Notes: a model not told the origin generated them from the letters alone. A stretch of DNA of 64,000 nt from Pedobacter frigiditerrae (GCF_032678705.1 NZ_JAVTSS010000002.1:1860001-1924000), one strand, 5' to 3'; positions 25,492-34,090 are shown, counted from the stretch's first letter. A program made the numbers and translations.

Positions 25492-25533
25492 GCGTCGTTA
25501 TTGCAATAGCTAAACCAAATATTAACATTACTT

Positions 25534-25911
25534 ATGAAGTTTTTTCTATTCTTAATTTTTGCCTCATTTTCGGTTAGCGCTCAGCAAGCCATACTTACTA
25601 AAGCACCAGACACAACTTCTCAAATTATATTTACAACTTACTACGCTAAAAAATTCGAAGGAAGGAAAACCACAAGTGGGGAAAGATATCGTGGGGCAAA
25701 GTTTACGGCCGCACATCGGACACTTCCATTTGGTACAATGATTACTGTTAGGAACATTGTCTCTGGCAAAACAGTAACGGTTAGAGTTAATGATCGTGGA
25801 CCATTTAGTAAGAAGTTTTCACTGGACTTATCGCAGTCAGCTGCCAAAGCCTTAGGTATTTACAGGCTGGGATATGCAAGGGTAGAGATCAGTTATCCTC
25901 GTCTAAAATAA
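25534..25911 (+). CDS. RlpA-like septal-ring/cell-wall protein
   Basis: 125 residues with a short signal peptide (FSVSAQQ) and a double-psi beta-barrel: TTYYAKKFEGRKTTSGERY, AAHRTLPFGTMITVRN, VTVRVNDRGPFSKKFSLDLS and ALGIYRLGYARVEI. RlpA proteins bind or cleave peptidoglycan strands lacking stem peptides. The C-terminal SPOR domain of E. coli RlpA is missing, which is usual for the short Bacteroidota form. The catalytic-type Asp (NDRGPF) is present. Confidence 0.88.
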   Translation: MKFFLFLIFASFSVSAQQAILTKAPDTTSQIIFTTYYAKKFEGRKTTSGERYRGAKFTAAHRTLPFGTMITVRNIVSGKTVTVRVNDRGPFSKKFSLDLSQSAAKALGIYRLGYARVEISYPRLK

Positions 25912-26286
25912 TTCTGAAATATTGGCTGTTACAACTCATTTTTTAAAATTATTAACACTCAAAAATTTTTGCTAAGTGCTTAAAAAGAAATAATTAGCTT
26001 TTTTCTAAGTTGTTTATGACGAAATTCTGATTGGAATTTGCGACTTATCCCACAACATGTTAACAACTTTAGACTGCAAAAAATCGTTCAACTTCTATAT
26101 TTGTTAAACAAAGTTCTTTAAAACAAACCACTCAAAATATTATTTAAGTACTTAATATTTAGTTGATTAAAAAGCGTGTTAATTTGACGTTTTTCGAAAA
26201 TCCTAAAAACTAAATAATTTTTGTTGGCGGCTATATTTTGAAGAACAAAGTTTAAGGGAAGCATTCTAAAGTTAAAAATCATACCT
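25912..26286. other. Long upstream region of the nrdB-nrdA genes
   Basis: No gene seen. A TATATTTG -7 element lies at 26096-26103, giving a leader of about 175 nt. Just upstream, CGACTTATCCCACAACATG followed by TTAACAAC (about 26041-26066) has a near match to a DnaA box (TTATCCACA with one extra C). The leader is A/T-rich with short repeats such as ACTTAATATTTAGTTG. No known riboswitch fold was recognised. Confidence 0.5.
26096..26103 (+). promoter_or_regulatory. Probable nrdB -7 promoter element
   Basis: TATATTTG, a full TAnnTTTG match, about 185 bp before the start codon. A second, poorer match (TATATTTTG) lies near 26231. Confidence 0.4.
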
Positions 26287-27258
26287 ATGCAAGACGAGTT
26301 ATTACTAAAGGAAAACAAAGACCGTTTCGTTCTTTTACCGATTAAGTATCCTGAGATTTGGGAGATGTATAAGAAGAGTGAAGCAAGTTTTTGGACAGCA
26401 GAAGAAATTGATTTATCTGACGACCAGAAACACTGGGATAACTTAAACAGCGGCGAGAGACATTTCATTTCTCACATTCTAGCTTTCTTTTCTGCAAGTG
26501 ATGGTATTGTTAATGAAAACCTTGCAGTAAACTTCATGAGTGAGGTTCAATTGCCAGAAGCTCGTTGTTTCTATGGTTTCCAGATCATGATGGAAAACAT
26601 CCACGCTGAAACTTATGCTTTGTTAATTGATACTTATATTAAAGATCCAGATGAGAAAGATCGTTTGTTCCATGCAATTGATACTGTTCCGGCAGTAAAA
26701 AGAAAAGCAGAGTGGGCATTACGTTGGATTGACAATGGAAACTTTGCAGAACGTTTAGTTGCTTTTGCAGCTGTTGAGGGGATTTTCTTTAGCGGTAGTT
26801 TCTGCTCTATCTTCTGGTTAAAGAAACGTGGCTTAATGCCAGGTTTAACTTTTAGTAATGAATTGATCTCTAGAGATGAAGGTATGCACTGCGAATTTGC
26901 TTGTTTGCTTTACAGCATGTTAGAGAATAAATTGTCTCAAGAACAAGTTCACGGTATCATCAAAGATGCTGTAGAAATAGAAAAAGAATTTGTAACCGAC
27001 GCACTACCAGTTAACTTAATTGGTATGAATGCTAAATTAATGCAACAATACATCGAGTTTGTTGCTGATAGATGGGTTCAGGAATTGGGTTACACCAAAA
27101 TATACAATGCCACAAATCCATTCGATTTCATGGAGATGATTTCCCTACAAGGAAAAACCAACTTCTTCGAGAAACGTGTGGGCGACTACCAAAAAAGTGG
27201 TGTGCTAACATCAACTGAAGATAAAGCTGCTGCTTTCTCATTAGATGATGACTTTTAA
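26287..27258 (+). CDS. nrdB: Class Ia ribonucleotide reductase, beta (R2) subunit
   Basis: Makes and holds the radical that starts reduction of ribonucleoside diphosphates. It is of the eukaryote-like R2 type: NSGERHFISHILAFFSASDG, ENIHAETYALLIDTYI with the likely radical Tyr110, SGSFCSIFWLKKRGLMPGL and LISRDEGMHCEFACLLYSML with metal ligands. The C-terminus AFSLDDDF is the peptide that docks into R1. 323 aa is normal. nrdA follows 136 bp downstream; a long leader precedes it. Confidence 0.95.
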   Translation: MQDELLLKENKDRFVLLPIKYPEIWEMYKKSEASFWTAEEIDLSDDQKHWDNLNSGERHFISHILAFFSASDGIVNENLAVNFMSEVQLPEARCFYGFQIMMENIHAETYALLIDTYIKDPDEKDRLFHAIDTVPAVKRKAEWALRWIDNGNFAERLVAFAAVEGIFFSGSFCSIFWLKKRGLMPGLTFSNELISRDEGMHCEFACLLYSMLENKLSQEQVHGIIKDAVEIEKEFVTDALPVNLIGMNAKLMQQYIEFVADRWVQELGYTKIYNATNPFDFMEMISLQGKTNFFEKRVGDYQKSGVLTSTEDKAAAFSLDDDF

Positions 27259-27394
27259 CGTTTAAGGTAAAAAGGTAGAAGACGGAAGGTTAGGGCTCCA
27301 GTCTCTACTGATATCTCAATACGCTCTCTAAATAATAAAATTTTAAAACCTGATGCCGCTATTGCAAAATAAGCATCATAATTACTTGTAAAGG

Positions 27395-29779
27395 ATGTTT
27401 GTACTAAAAAGAGATGGCCGCAAAGAAGCGGTAAAGTTTGATAAGATAACGGCTCGTATTGAGAAGTTATGTTATGGTTTTAATGCTGAATTGGTTGATC
27501 CGATTGATGTTGCTAGAAAAGTGATTGAGGGTTTATATGACGGTGTTACTACTTCAGAACTTGATAATCTTGCAGCAGAAACTGCAGCTTCCCTAACTAC
27601 TAAACATCCAGATTATGCTTTGTTGGCATCGCGTATTGCGGTTTCTAACTTGCATAAAAACACCGAAAAGTCTTTCTCTAAAACAATGGAGAAACTTTAT
27701 ACCTACATTGACCCTAAAACTGATAAACCATCATCTTTAATTGCAGATGATGTTTGGGAAGTAATCAAAGAAAATGCTGATATTTTAGACAGTACTATCA
27801 TTTACGATAGAGATTTTGGTTTTGATTATTTCGGTTTCAAAACTTTAGAAAAATCTTACTTGTTAAAAGTTAATGGACAGATTGTAGAGCGTCCACAACA
27901 TTTGTTTATGCGTGTGTCTGTTGGTATTCACAAAGGTGATATTGATAGCGCCATCAAAACTTATAACTTAATGAGCGAGCGTTGGTTTACACACGCCACG
28001 CCAACATTATTCAACGCAGCAACACCTAAACCTCAAATGTCATCATGTTTCTTGTTAACCATGCAAGATGATAGCATTGAAGGTATTTACGATACTTTAA
28101 AACAAACTGCTAAAATCTCTCAAAGTGCAGGTGGTATTGGTTTAAGCATCCACAACATCCGTGCAACTGGTGCTTACATAGGTGGCACAAACGGAACAAG
28201 TAATGGTATCGTGCCGATGTTGAAGGTATTTAACGATACAGCTCGTTATGTAGACCAAGGTGGAGGTAAACGTAAAGGTGCTTTTGCTATTTACTTAGAG
28301 CCTTGGCATGCAGATATTTTCGCATTCCTAGACTTGCGTAAAAACCACGGTAAAGAAGAAATGCGTGCTCGTGATTTGTTCTACGCACTTTGGATTTGCG
28401 ATTTGTTCATGCAACGTGTAGAAGACAATGGCGATTGGAGTTTGTTCTCTCCAGATGAAGCACCAGGTTTAGCAGATTGCCATAGCGAAGAATTTAACGA
28501 ACTATATACTCGTTACGAAAAAGAAGGTAGAGCTCGTAAAACAATTAAAGCTCAAGAACTTTGGTTCGCTATTTTAGATGCACAAATTGAAACTGGTACT
28601 CCTTATTTGTTATATAAAGATGCTGCAAACAGTAAATCTAATCAGCAAAACTTAGGAACCATTAAAAGTTCTAACTTGTGTACAGAGATTATCGAGTACA
28701 CTTCTAAAGACGAGGTTGCAGTTTGTAACTTAGCTTCATTGGCTTTACCAAGATTTGTAATCAACGGTGAGTTTGACCACCAAAAATTATACGATGTAAC
28801 TTATCAAGCTACTTTAAACTTGAATAAAATCATCGATTATAACTATTATCCAGTAATCGAGGCACAAAACTCTAACTTCCGTCACCGTCCAGTTGGTTTA
28901 GGTGTACAAGGTTTGGCAGATGCATTTATCTTAATGCGTTTACCTTTCGAGAGCGATGCGGCTAAAGAATTGAACAAAGAGATTTTCGAAACCATTTATT
29001 TTGCTGGTATGACAGCATCAGCTGATTTAGCCGCTAAAAATGGTGCTTATGAAAGCTTTAAAGGTTCTCCATTATCTAAAGGTAAATTCCAGTTCGACCT
29101 TTGGAATGTGAAACCATCTAGCAATCGTTGGGATTGGGAGGCTTTGCGCAAACGCGTAGTTAAAACAGGTGTATACAACTCTTTACTAGTTGCACCAATG
29201 CCAACAGCTTCAACTTCTCAAATTTTAGGTAACAACGAATGTTTTGAGCCATATACTTCAAATATTTACACTCGTAGAGTATTAAGTGGAGAGTTTGTGG
29301 TAGTTAACAAGCACTTGTTAAAAGACTTAGTTTCTTTAGGCTTGTGGAACCCACAAATGAAAGATAGAATTATCTTAGCTAACGGTTCAATCCAAGACAT
29401 TGCAGAAATTCCAGATTACATTAAAGAATTGTACAAAACAGTTTGGGAGATTAAGATGCGTAACATCATAGACATGGCTGCCGATAGAGGTGCTTACATC
29501 TGTCAATCGCAATCGCTAAACTTGTTTATCAATGCACCAAATACTTCAAAACTAACTTCAATGCACTTCTACGCTTGGAAAAAAGGATTGAAAACTGGTA
29601 TGTACTATTTACGTACACAAGCTGCTTCTCAAGCTGTTAAGTTTACAGTAGAAAACCAAGGTGGTAAAGCAATTGAAGCTGTAATTCCTGCAGAAATGAC
29701 ACAAGACCAAGTTGCCGAAGAAATTGTAGACGGACCAACTTGTTCAATGGAAGATGGTTGCATTAGCTGTTCTGGATAA
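27395..29779 (+). CDS. nrdA: Class Ia ribonucleotide reductase, alpha (R1) subunit
   Basis: Catalytic and regulatory subunit. An N-terminal ATP cone (residues 1-95, FVLKRDGRKEAVKFDKITAR) gives overall allosteric control. The 10-stranded barrel includes ATPTLFNAATPKPQMSSCFL (first active-site Cys), SNLCTEIIEYTSKDEVAVCN with NLCTE and the second Cys, and PMPTASTSQILGNNECFEPY. The C-terminal tail ends CSMEDGCISCSG with the CxxC that is re-reduced by thioredoxin or glutaredoxin. 794 aa, normal. A strong terminator follows. Confidence 0.96.
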   Translation: MFVLKRDGRKEAVKFDKITARIEKLCYGFNAELVDPIDVARKVIEGLYDGVTTSELDNLAAETAASLTTKHPDYALLASRIAVSNLHKNTEKSFSKTMEKLYTYIDPKTDKPSSLIADDVWEVIKENADILDSTIIYDRDFGFDYFGFKTLEKSYLLKVNGQIVERPQHLFMRVSVGIHKGDIDSAIKTYNLMSERWFTHATPTLFNAATPKPQMSSCFLLTMQDDSIEGIYDTLKQTAKISQSAGGIGLSIHNIRATGAYIGGTNGTSNGIVPMLKVFNDTARYVDQGGGKRKGAFAIYLEPWHADIFAFLDLRKNHGKEEMRARDLFYALWICDLFMQRVEDNGDWSLFSPDEAPGLADCHSEEFNELYTRYEKEGRARKTIKAQELWFAILDAQIETGTPYLLYKDAANSKSNQQNLGTIKSSNLCTEIIEYTSKDEVAVCNLASLALPRFVINGEFDHQKLYDVTYQATLNLNKIIDYNYYPVIEAQNSNFRHRPVGLGVQGLADAFILMRLPFESDAAKELNKEIFETIYFAGMTASADLAAKNGAYESFKGSPLSKGKFQFDLWNVKPSSNRWDWEALRKRVVKTGVYNSLLVAPMPTASTSQILGNNECFEPYTSNIYTRRVLSGEFVVVNKHLLKDLVSLGLWNPQMKDRIILANGSIQDIAEIPDYIKELYKTVWEIKMRNIIDMAADRGAYICQSQSLNLFINAPNTSKLTSMHFYAWKKGLKTGMYYLRTQAASQAVKFTVENQGGKAIEAVIPAEMTQDQVAEEIVDGPTCSMEDGCISCSG

Positions 29780-29842
29780 GGTTAGTCCGAAAGCCTGAGG
29801 TCCGAAAGTCGGAATGATGATTTTCAAAAAGCATAATATTGT

Positions 29843-29878
29843 AAGGTTCTGGACGTAAAGTTCAGAACCTTATTTTTT
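29843..29878 (+). terminator. nrdA terminator
   Basis: Perfect 9-bp stem AAGGTTCTG/CAGAACCTT with an 11-nt loop, followed by ATTTTTTG. Confidence 0.8.
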
Positions 29879-29964
29879 GTTCCTATTTTTGTTAAACGAT
29901 AGTTCACTATTAAACTAATGTTGAGCGAAGCGAAATCCCGATTTATCGGGTAACTAATGAACCA

Positions 29965-30186
29965 ATGAACCTTTCTTCTACCCATAGCAAACACGAAATC
30001 ATTCCCTGCGAACGCTGCGGAAATGCTATTGAATGCAAAGCGAATTCCTATACCAAATGCCAATGTAGCGTGGTTCAACTAAGCATTAATGAAGTGCAGC
30101 ATATCTCTGAATTGTATGACGGTTGTTTGTGCGCCAAATGTTTGTTTGAGTTACAGCAAGAATATCGGGAAACCTTAGTAGGCTAA
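29965..30186 (+). CDS. Cysteine-rich CWC family protein
   Basis: 73 residues, with Cys pairs CERCG, IECK, CQCS and CLCAKC spaced as in the CWC family, a small metal-binding protein of unknown role found in many bacteria. There is no signal peptide. The start ATG lies inside a repeat phrase (TAACTAATGAACCAATGAAC), so its expression signals may come from the repeat. No alternative start is evident before the first Cys pair. Confidence 0.75.
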   Translation: MNLSSTHSKHEIIPCERCGNAIECKANSYTKCQCSVVQLSINEVQHISELYDGCLCAKCLFELQQEYRETLVG

Positions 30187-30354
30187 TGGTCTGGATTAGG
30201 ATTTTTTTGGATACTAAGATTCATAATTGGGGACTATCATTTAACCTATCGGTTGGTGTCTCATCGACCGAAATATGTAATAAGATTTTTTGAAAACGAA
30301 TGCCAATATTTCATCGAAATTGCAGCCCCGCCATTCGCTTCAATTTTTTTAATC

Positions 30355-30387
30355 AAACCTCATAGGTTTTAGAAACCTATGAGGTTT
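30355..30387. terminator. Perfect 15-bp palindrome, terminator-like
   Basis: AAACCTCATAGGTTT, loop TAG, inverse arm, followed by T and A runs. It could end transcription from the CWC gene, but it is 170 bp away and may instead be a mobile palindrome. Confidence 0.55.
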
Positions 30388-30630
30388 TTAAAAAAGTATT
30401 TCCGCTTCTATCGGGTTTAATTTACAAAGTTTGTGGTTCTTGTTAACTGTGCAACCCCTCATAGTAGCACAAACCTGCGTAAACTAAACTGGATTGAAGC
30501 GGCATCTCCCGATTCTTCATCGGGAATATAGCGTAAAGCCAGACTGACTTTAATCTTGCTACCGCATTTGCTTTTCTAATCATTTTACAAACCTTAAGCC
30601 TTCTGCCTTTTACCCTTCCGCCTTTTTTAG

Positions 30631-30638
30631 TAACTTTG
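30631..30638 (+). promoter_or_regulatory. aguB -7 promoter element
   Basis: TAACTTTG, a perfect TAnnTTTG, 20 bp before the ATG. No TTG at -33. Confidence 0.6.
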
Positions 30639-30657
30639 CAACTCAAATTTTATACGG

Positions 30658-31533
30658 ATGAGCAAAGTAAAAGTTGGCTTGGTGCAAATGACTTGTACTA
30701 AGGATAAACAAGAAAATTTAGACAAGGCGGTTGTAAAAATTAGGGAAGCAGCGGCAAAAGGTGCGCAGATTGTTTGTTTGCAAGAGTTGTTTACTTCATT
30801 ATATTTTTGCGATGTAGAAGATTACGACAACTTCGATTTAGCAGAGAAAATCCCTGGTCCATCTACAGATGCTTTACAAGTAGTGGCTAAAGAATTGGGT
30901 GTAGTGATTATCGCGTCGTTATTTGAAAAACGTGCAGAAGGTTTGTACCACAATACAACTGCTGTTTTAGATGCTGATGGTTCATATTTAGGAAAATATC
31001 GTAAAATGCATATCCCTGATGACCCCGCTTATTATGAAAAATTCTACTTTACACCTGGCGATTTAGGCTATAAGGTTTTCGAAACTAAGTTTGCTAAAAT
31101 CGGTATCTTGATTTGTTGGGACCAATGGTATCCTGAAGCTTCGCGTATAACCGCTTTAATGGGTGCTGATATCATGTTCTATCCAACAGCAATAGGATGG
31201 GATACCACACAAGATGAAGAAACTAACCAAGACCAGTACAATGCTTGGCAAACTATTCAACGTTCGCACGCAGTTGCAAACGGAGTTCCTGTGGTAAGTG
31301 TAAACCGTGTTGGATTTGAACAAGAAGGCCGCATGAAGTTTTGGGGTGGTAGTTTTGCTACCAATGCACAAGGTAAACTGCTTTATTTGGGTTCGCACGA
31401 TAAAGAAGAAACAGAAGTGGTGGAGTTGGATTTAAGTCAAAGTGATTTTATGCGTAAACACTGGCCATTTTTAAGAGATAGAAGAATTGATTCTTATCAG
31501 CCAATTACGAAGAGATATATTGATGGGGATTAA
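30658..31533 (+). CDS. aguB: N-carbamoylputrescine amidase
   Basis: A nitrilase-superfamily hydrolase that converts N-carbamoylputrescine to putrescine, CO2 and ammonia. The catalytic triad is visible: VCLQELF (Glu near 42), KYRKMHIPDD (Lys near 117) and ILICWDQWYPEA (Cys near 151). RKHWPFLRDRRIDSY is the typical C-terminus of the AguB group. 291 aa is normal. The agmatine deiminase gene follows 94 bp on, the usual pairing; a CCTGAGAC repeat sits between them. Confidence 0.95.
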   Translation: MSKVKVGLVQMTCTKDKQENLDKAVVKIREAAAKGAQIVCLQELFTSLYFCDVEDYDNFDLAEKIPGPSTDALQVVAKELGVVIIASLFEKRAEGLYHNTTAVLDADGSYLGKYRKMHIPDDPAYYEKFYFTPGDLGYKVFETKFAKIGILICWDQWYPEASRITALMGADIMFYPTAIGWDTTQDEETNQDQYNAWQTIQRSHAVANGVPVVSVNRVGFEQEGRMKFWGGSFATNAQGKLLYLGSHDKEETEVVELDLSQSDFMRKHWPFLRDRRIDSYQPITKRYIDGD

Positions 31534-31583
31534 GCTTGAAGCTGAAAGACCAAAGACTTAAGCAGTTAAATTCTATTAATAAA

Positions 31584-31612
31584 TTGTCATCCTGAGACTT
31601 TCGAAGGATTCA
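31584..31612. repeat. Dispersed CCTGAGC-family repeat between aguB and aguA
   Basis: TTGTCATCCTGAGACTTTC followed by GAAGGATTCAA, ending about 16 bp before the aguA start. Confidence 0.7.
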
Positions 31613-31627
31613 ACATAAGAAATTATA

Positions 31628-32701
31628 ATGTCAATTACAGTTATAAATACTTCTGAGCAACCAGAATTTGCGAATTCCCCAAAGAAACAAGGATACTCAT
31701 TCCCAGCCGAATGGGTTAAACACGAAGCTACTTGGTTAAGTTGGCCTCATAAGGAAGAATCTTGGCCAGGCAAAATCGAAACGATTTACGAGCCTTATTG
31801 CCAGTTCATCAAAATTGTAGCAACAGGAGAAAAAGTTCGCATCAACGTAAGGGATGAGGAAATGAAAGCTTTTGCTATTTCAGAATTACAGAAAGTTGAA
31901 GCTGATTTAAGTCAGATTGAATTTTACTTTAACGAGAGTAATGATGCTTGGTGCCGCGACCATGGACCTGCATTTGTGGTTAAAGGAAATGAAAAAGCAG
32001 TTGTAGACTGGGGTTATAATGCTTGGGGTGGGAAATATCCACCATTTGATTTAGACGATGTGATACCGACTAAAATTGCTAAACACTTTAACTTGCCTTT
32101 ATTTACGCCTGATATTGTAATGGAAGGTGGTTCAGTTGAGTTTAATGGTGCTGGAACAATTTTAACTAGCACAGCTTGTTTGTTAAATGAAAACAGAAAT
32201 CCTCATTTAAATAAAGAACAGATTGAAACTTATTTAAAAGAGTTTTACGGTGCCGAGCAAGTTTTGTGGGTAGGAGATGGAATTGTTGGAGATGATACCG
32301 ATGGCCATATTGATGACATCACTCGTTTCGTAAATGAGGATACTGTAATTACTGTTCTAGAAAGTAATCCCTTTGACGAAAACCACATTTTACTGGAAGA
32401 AAATTATCAGGCGTTAAAAGAAATGAGGTTGTTAGATGGTAGGCCATTAAACATTGTCAAATTGCCAATGCCATCACCAGTAATTTATGAGGATACGCGT
32501 TTGCCAGCCTCTTATGCTAATTTTTACATTGCTAATGCAGCAGTCATTGTTCCAATTTTTGGCGATGTAAACGACCAGAAAGCTTTAGATATTATTCAAG
32601 GGTGTTTTCCAGATAGACCAGTTATTGGTATTAATTCCGTAGATATTATTTGGGGATTGGGGAGTTTTCATTGTTTGAGCCAACAGGAACCTGCGGTTTA
32701 G
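31628..32701 (+). CDS. aguA: Agmatine deiminase
   Basis: Hydrolyses agmatine to N-carbamoylputrescine, the step before AguB. A guanidino-modifying (PAD-like) fold: ATWLSWPHKEESWPG, NDAWCRDHGPAFVV, VVDWGYNAWGGKYPPF, MEGGSVEFNGAGTILTS, DDTDGHIDDITRFV, and a C-terminal GLGSFHCLSQQ with the nucleophilic Cys349. 357 aa. Together with aguB it provides putrescine from arginine-derived agmatine; no arginine decarboxylase gene is in the window. Confidence 0.95.
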   Translation: MSITVINTSEQPEFANSPKKQGYSFPAEWVKHEATWLSWPHKEESWPGKIETIYEPYCQFIKIVATGEKVRINVRDEEMKAFAISELQKVEADLSQIEFYFNESNDAWCRDHGPAFVVKGNEKAVVDWGYNAWGGKYPPFDLDDVIPTKIAKHFNLPLFTPDIVMEGGSVEFNGAGTILTSTACLLNENRNPHLNKEQIETYLKEFYGAEQVLWVGDGIVGDDTDGHIDDITRFVNEDTVITVLESNPFDENHILLEENYQALKEMRLLDGRPLNIVKLPMPSPVIYEDTRLPASYANFYIANAAVIVPIFGDVNDQKALDIIQGCFPDRPVIGINSVDIIWGLGSFHCLSQQEPAV

Positions 32702-32787
32702 TTCACTGTTGTCAGTTGGGAGTTAGCAATTTTTGGTATAGACCAAACAATATAACAATCAAACAATTTAACAATATCTCTATGGCG

Positions 32788-32817
32788 ATTGTCATCCTGA
32801 GCTTGTCGAAGGATAAT
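32788..32817. repeat. Dispersed CCTGAGC-family repeat (left of the GIY-YIG gene)
   Basis: Close match to the family consensus (TCCTGAGCTTGTCGAAGGA), 25 bp before the GIY-YIG start. Confidence 0.8.
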
Positions 32818-32842
32818 AGTTAAAAAACATAAATTCAACAAT

Positions 32843-33142
32843 TTGGCAACTATCCATAACTATTTTGTCTATATATTAGAATGTGCAGATAAAAGCTACT
32901 ACACTGGAGTTACAAATGATTTGGAAGTAAGATTATTGCAACATAACAATGGAGAAAACCCACTAGCTTACACTTATTCTAGAAGACCATTAATTTTAAG
33001 ATACTTTCAAAGATTCGATTATATAGAACACGCTATTGAATTTGAAAAACAAGTAAAAGGTTGGAGTAGGAAAAAGAAAGAGGCGCTATTTTTAGAAGAT
33101 TGGAATGAAATAAAAAGATTATCTAACCTCAAAAAGAAATAA
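32843..33142 (+). CDS. Single-domain GIY-YIG endonuclease-like protein
   Basis: 99 residues. FVYILECADKSYYTGVTNDL carries the GIY/YIG strands (as VYI...YTG), RLLQHNNGE has the catalytic Arg and a His, and IEFEKQVKGWSRKKKEALFL has the metal-binding Glu and basic helix. This is the UPF0213/YhbQ-like group, which is thought to nick structured DNA. The start is TTG; no ATG is available before the conserved core. Copies of the same palindromic repeat flank the gene on both sides. Confidence 0.85.
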   Translation: MATIHNYFVYILECADKSYYTGVTNDLEVRLLQHNNGENPLAYTYSRRPLILRYFQRFDYIEHAIEFEKQVKGWSRKKKEALFLEDWNEIKRLSNLKKK

Positions 33143-33150
33143 TAACTTTG
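33143..33150 (+). promoter_or_regulatory. Possible fabG -7 element
   Basis: TAACTTTG right after the GIY-YIG stop codon. The transcript would carry a roughly 100-nt leader holding the inverted repeat at 33171-33246. Confidence 0.45.
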
Positions 33151-33170
33151 ATAATTATATAAACCAAAAA

Positions 33171-33246
33171 TGTCACCCTGAGCTTGTCGAAGGGCAGCAT
33201 TATTTTATAAACTCAGCTTCAGGTCTTCAACAAGCTCAGACTGACA
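33171..33246. repeat. Inverted pair of CCTGAGC-family repeats before fabG
   Basis: TGTCACCCTGAGCTTGTCG at the left end and AACAAGCTCAGACTGACA at the right end form a large inverted repeat with a 20-30 nt centre. It ends 12 bp before the fabG ATG and would fold in the leader RNA. Confidence 0.75.
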
Positions 33247-33258
33247 AAACTTATTAAA

Positions 33259-34002
33259 ATGAAATTACTAGAAGGAAAAACAGCACTAATTACTGGTGCA
33301 TCAAAAGGAATAGGTCGCAAAATAGCCGAAAAATTTGCAGAAGAAGGTGCTAACGTAGCATTTACTTATCTATCGTCTGTAGAAAAAGGACAAGCTTTAG
33401 AACAAGAATTACAAAGCTTTGGCACACAAGTAAAGGGTTATCGTTCTGATGCTTCTAAATTTGATGAAGCCGAAAAACTAATTGCTGATATCATGACAGA
33501 TTTTGGTTCGATTGATATCGTGGTTAACAATGCTGGTATTACAAAAGATGGTTTGTTAATGCGTATGACAGAGGAAAACTGGGATGACGTGATGAACGTT
33601 AACTTGAAATCTATCTTCAACGTAACTAGAGCTGTAACTAAAATCATGATGAAAGCCCGTAAGGGAGTATTCATTAACATGAGTTCTATTGTTGGTGTAA
33701 CTGGTAATGCTGGTCAGGCAAATTATGCAGCTTCGAAAGCAGGTATCATTGGTTTCACTAAATCAGTAGCTAAAGAATTAGGTTCTCGTAACATTCGAGC
33801 AAACGTTGTGGCGCCTGGGTTTATCCGTACAGAAATGACTGAGGTTTTAGACCCAGCAGTTGTTGCAGGTTGGGAAGCAGGTATTCCACTTAAACGTGCA
33901 GGTGAAACTGAAGATATTGCCAATGTTTGTGTGTTTCTGGCATCGGATATGAGTGCTTATGTAACTGGACAAACTATTTCTGTTTGCGGCGGAATGCTGT
34001 AA
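33259..34002 (+). CDS. fabG: 3-oxoacyl-ACP reductase
   Basis: NADPH-dependent reduction of 3-oxoacyl-ACP in fatty-acid elongation. SDR motifs: TGASKGIGRK, NNAGITKDGL, the catalytic Ser in MSSIVGVTGNAGQ, YAASKAG (Tyr and Lys), and APGFIRTEMT. The C-terminus ends GQTISVCGGML (FabG typically TLHVNGGM). 247 aa. It is isolated from other fab genes here. A terminator hairpin follows. Confidence 0.93.
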   Translation: MKLLEGKTALITGASKGIGRKIAEKFAEEGANVAFTYLSSVEKGQALEQELQSFGTQVKGYRSDASKFDEAEKLIADIMTDFGSIDIVVNNAGITKDGLLMRMTEENWDDVMNVNLKSIFNVTRAVTKIMMKARKGVFINMSSIVGVTGNAGQANYAASKAGIIGFTKSVAKELGSRNIRANVVAPGFIRTEMTEVLDPAVVAGWEAGIPLKRAGETEDIANVCVFLASDMSAYVTGQTISVCGGML

Positions 34003-34048
34003 TAGAGGTAGAAGTAATAAAGGTAGAAGGCGGAGGGTTTATTTATCT

Positions 34049-34082
34049 CGTCATTGCGAGGAACGAAGCAATCTCCTCTTTA
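34049..34082. repeat. Dispersed repeat, GTCATTGCGAGGAACG type
   Basis: CGTCATTGCGAGGAACG followed by AAGCAATCTCCTC; same class as 15872-15915. Confidence 0.7.
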
Positions 34083-34090
34083 ATAATATA

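Larger units (their letters stand above)
30187..30657. repeat. Gene-free block of palindromic repeats before aguB
   Basis: 30246-30273 is a CTATCGG...CCGAAA hairpin copy. 30322-30350 is a scaffold fragment (CAGCCCCGCCATTCGC). 30355-30387 is a perfect 15-bp palindrome. 30399-30440 has TTCCGCTTCTATCGGGTTT. 30455-30565 is a scaffold copy (TAGCACAAACCTGCG ... AAGCGGCATCTCCCGATTCT). The minus-strand frame across the last piece is repeat-derived. The aguB promoter lies at the right end. Confidence 0.75.

Noticed and set aside
30443..30646. 67-codon minus-strand frame
   Set aside because: Covers the scaffold repeat before aguB and is composed of repeat sequence.
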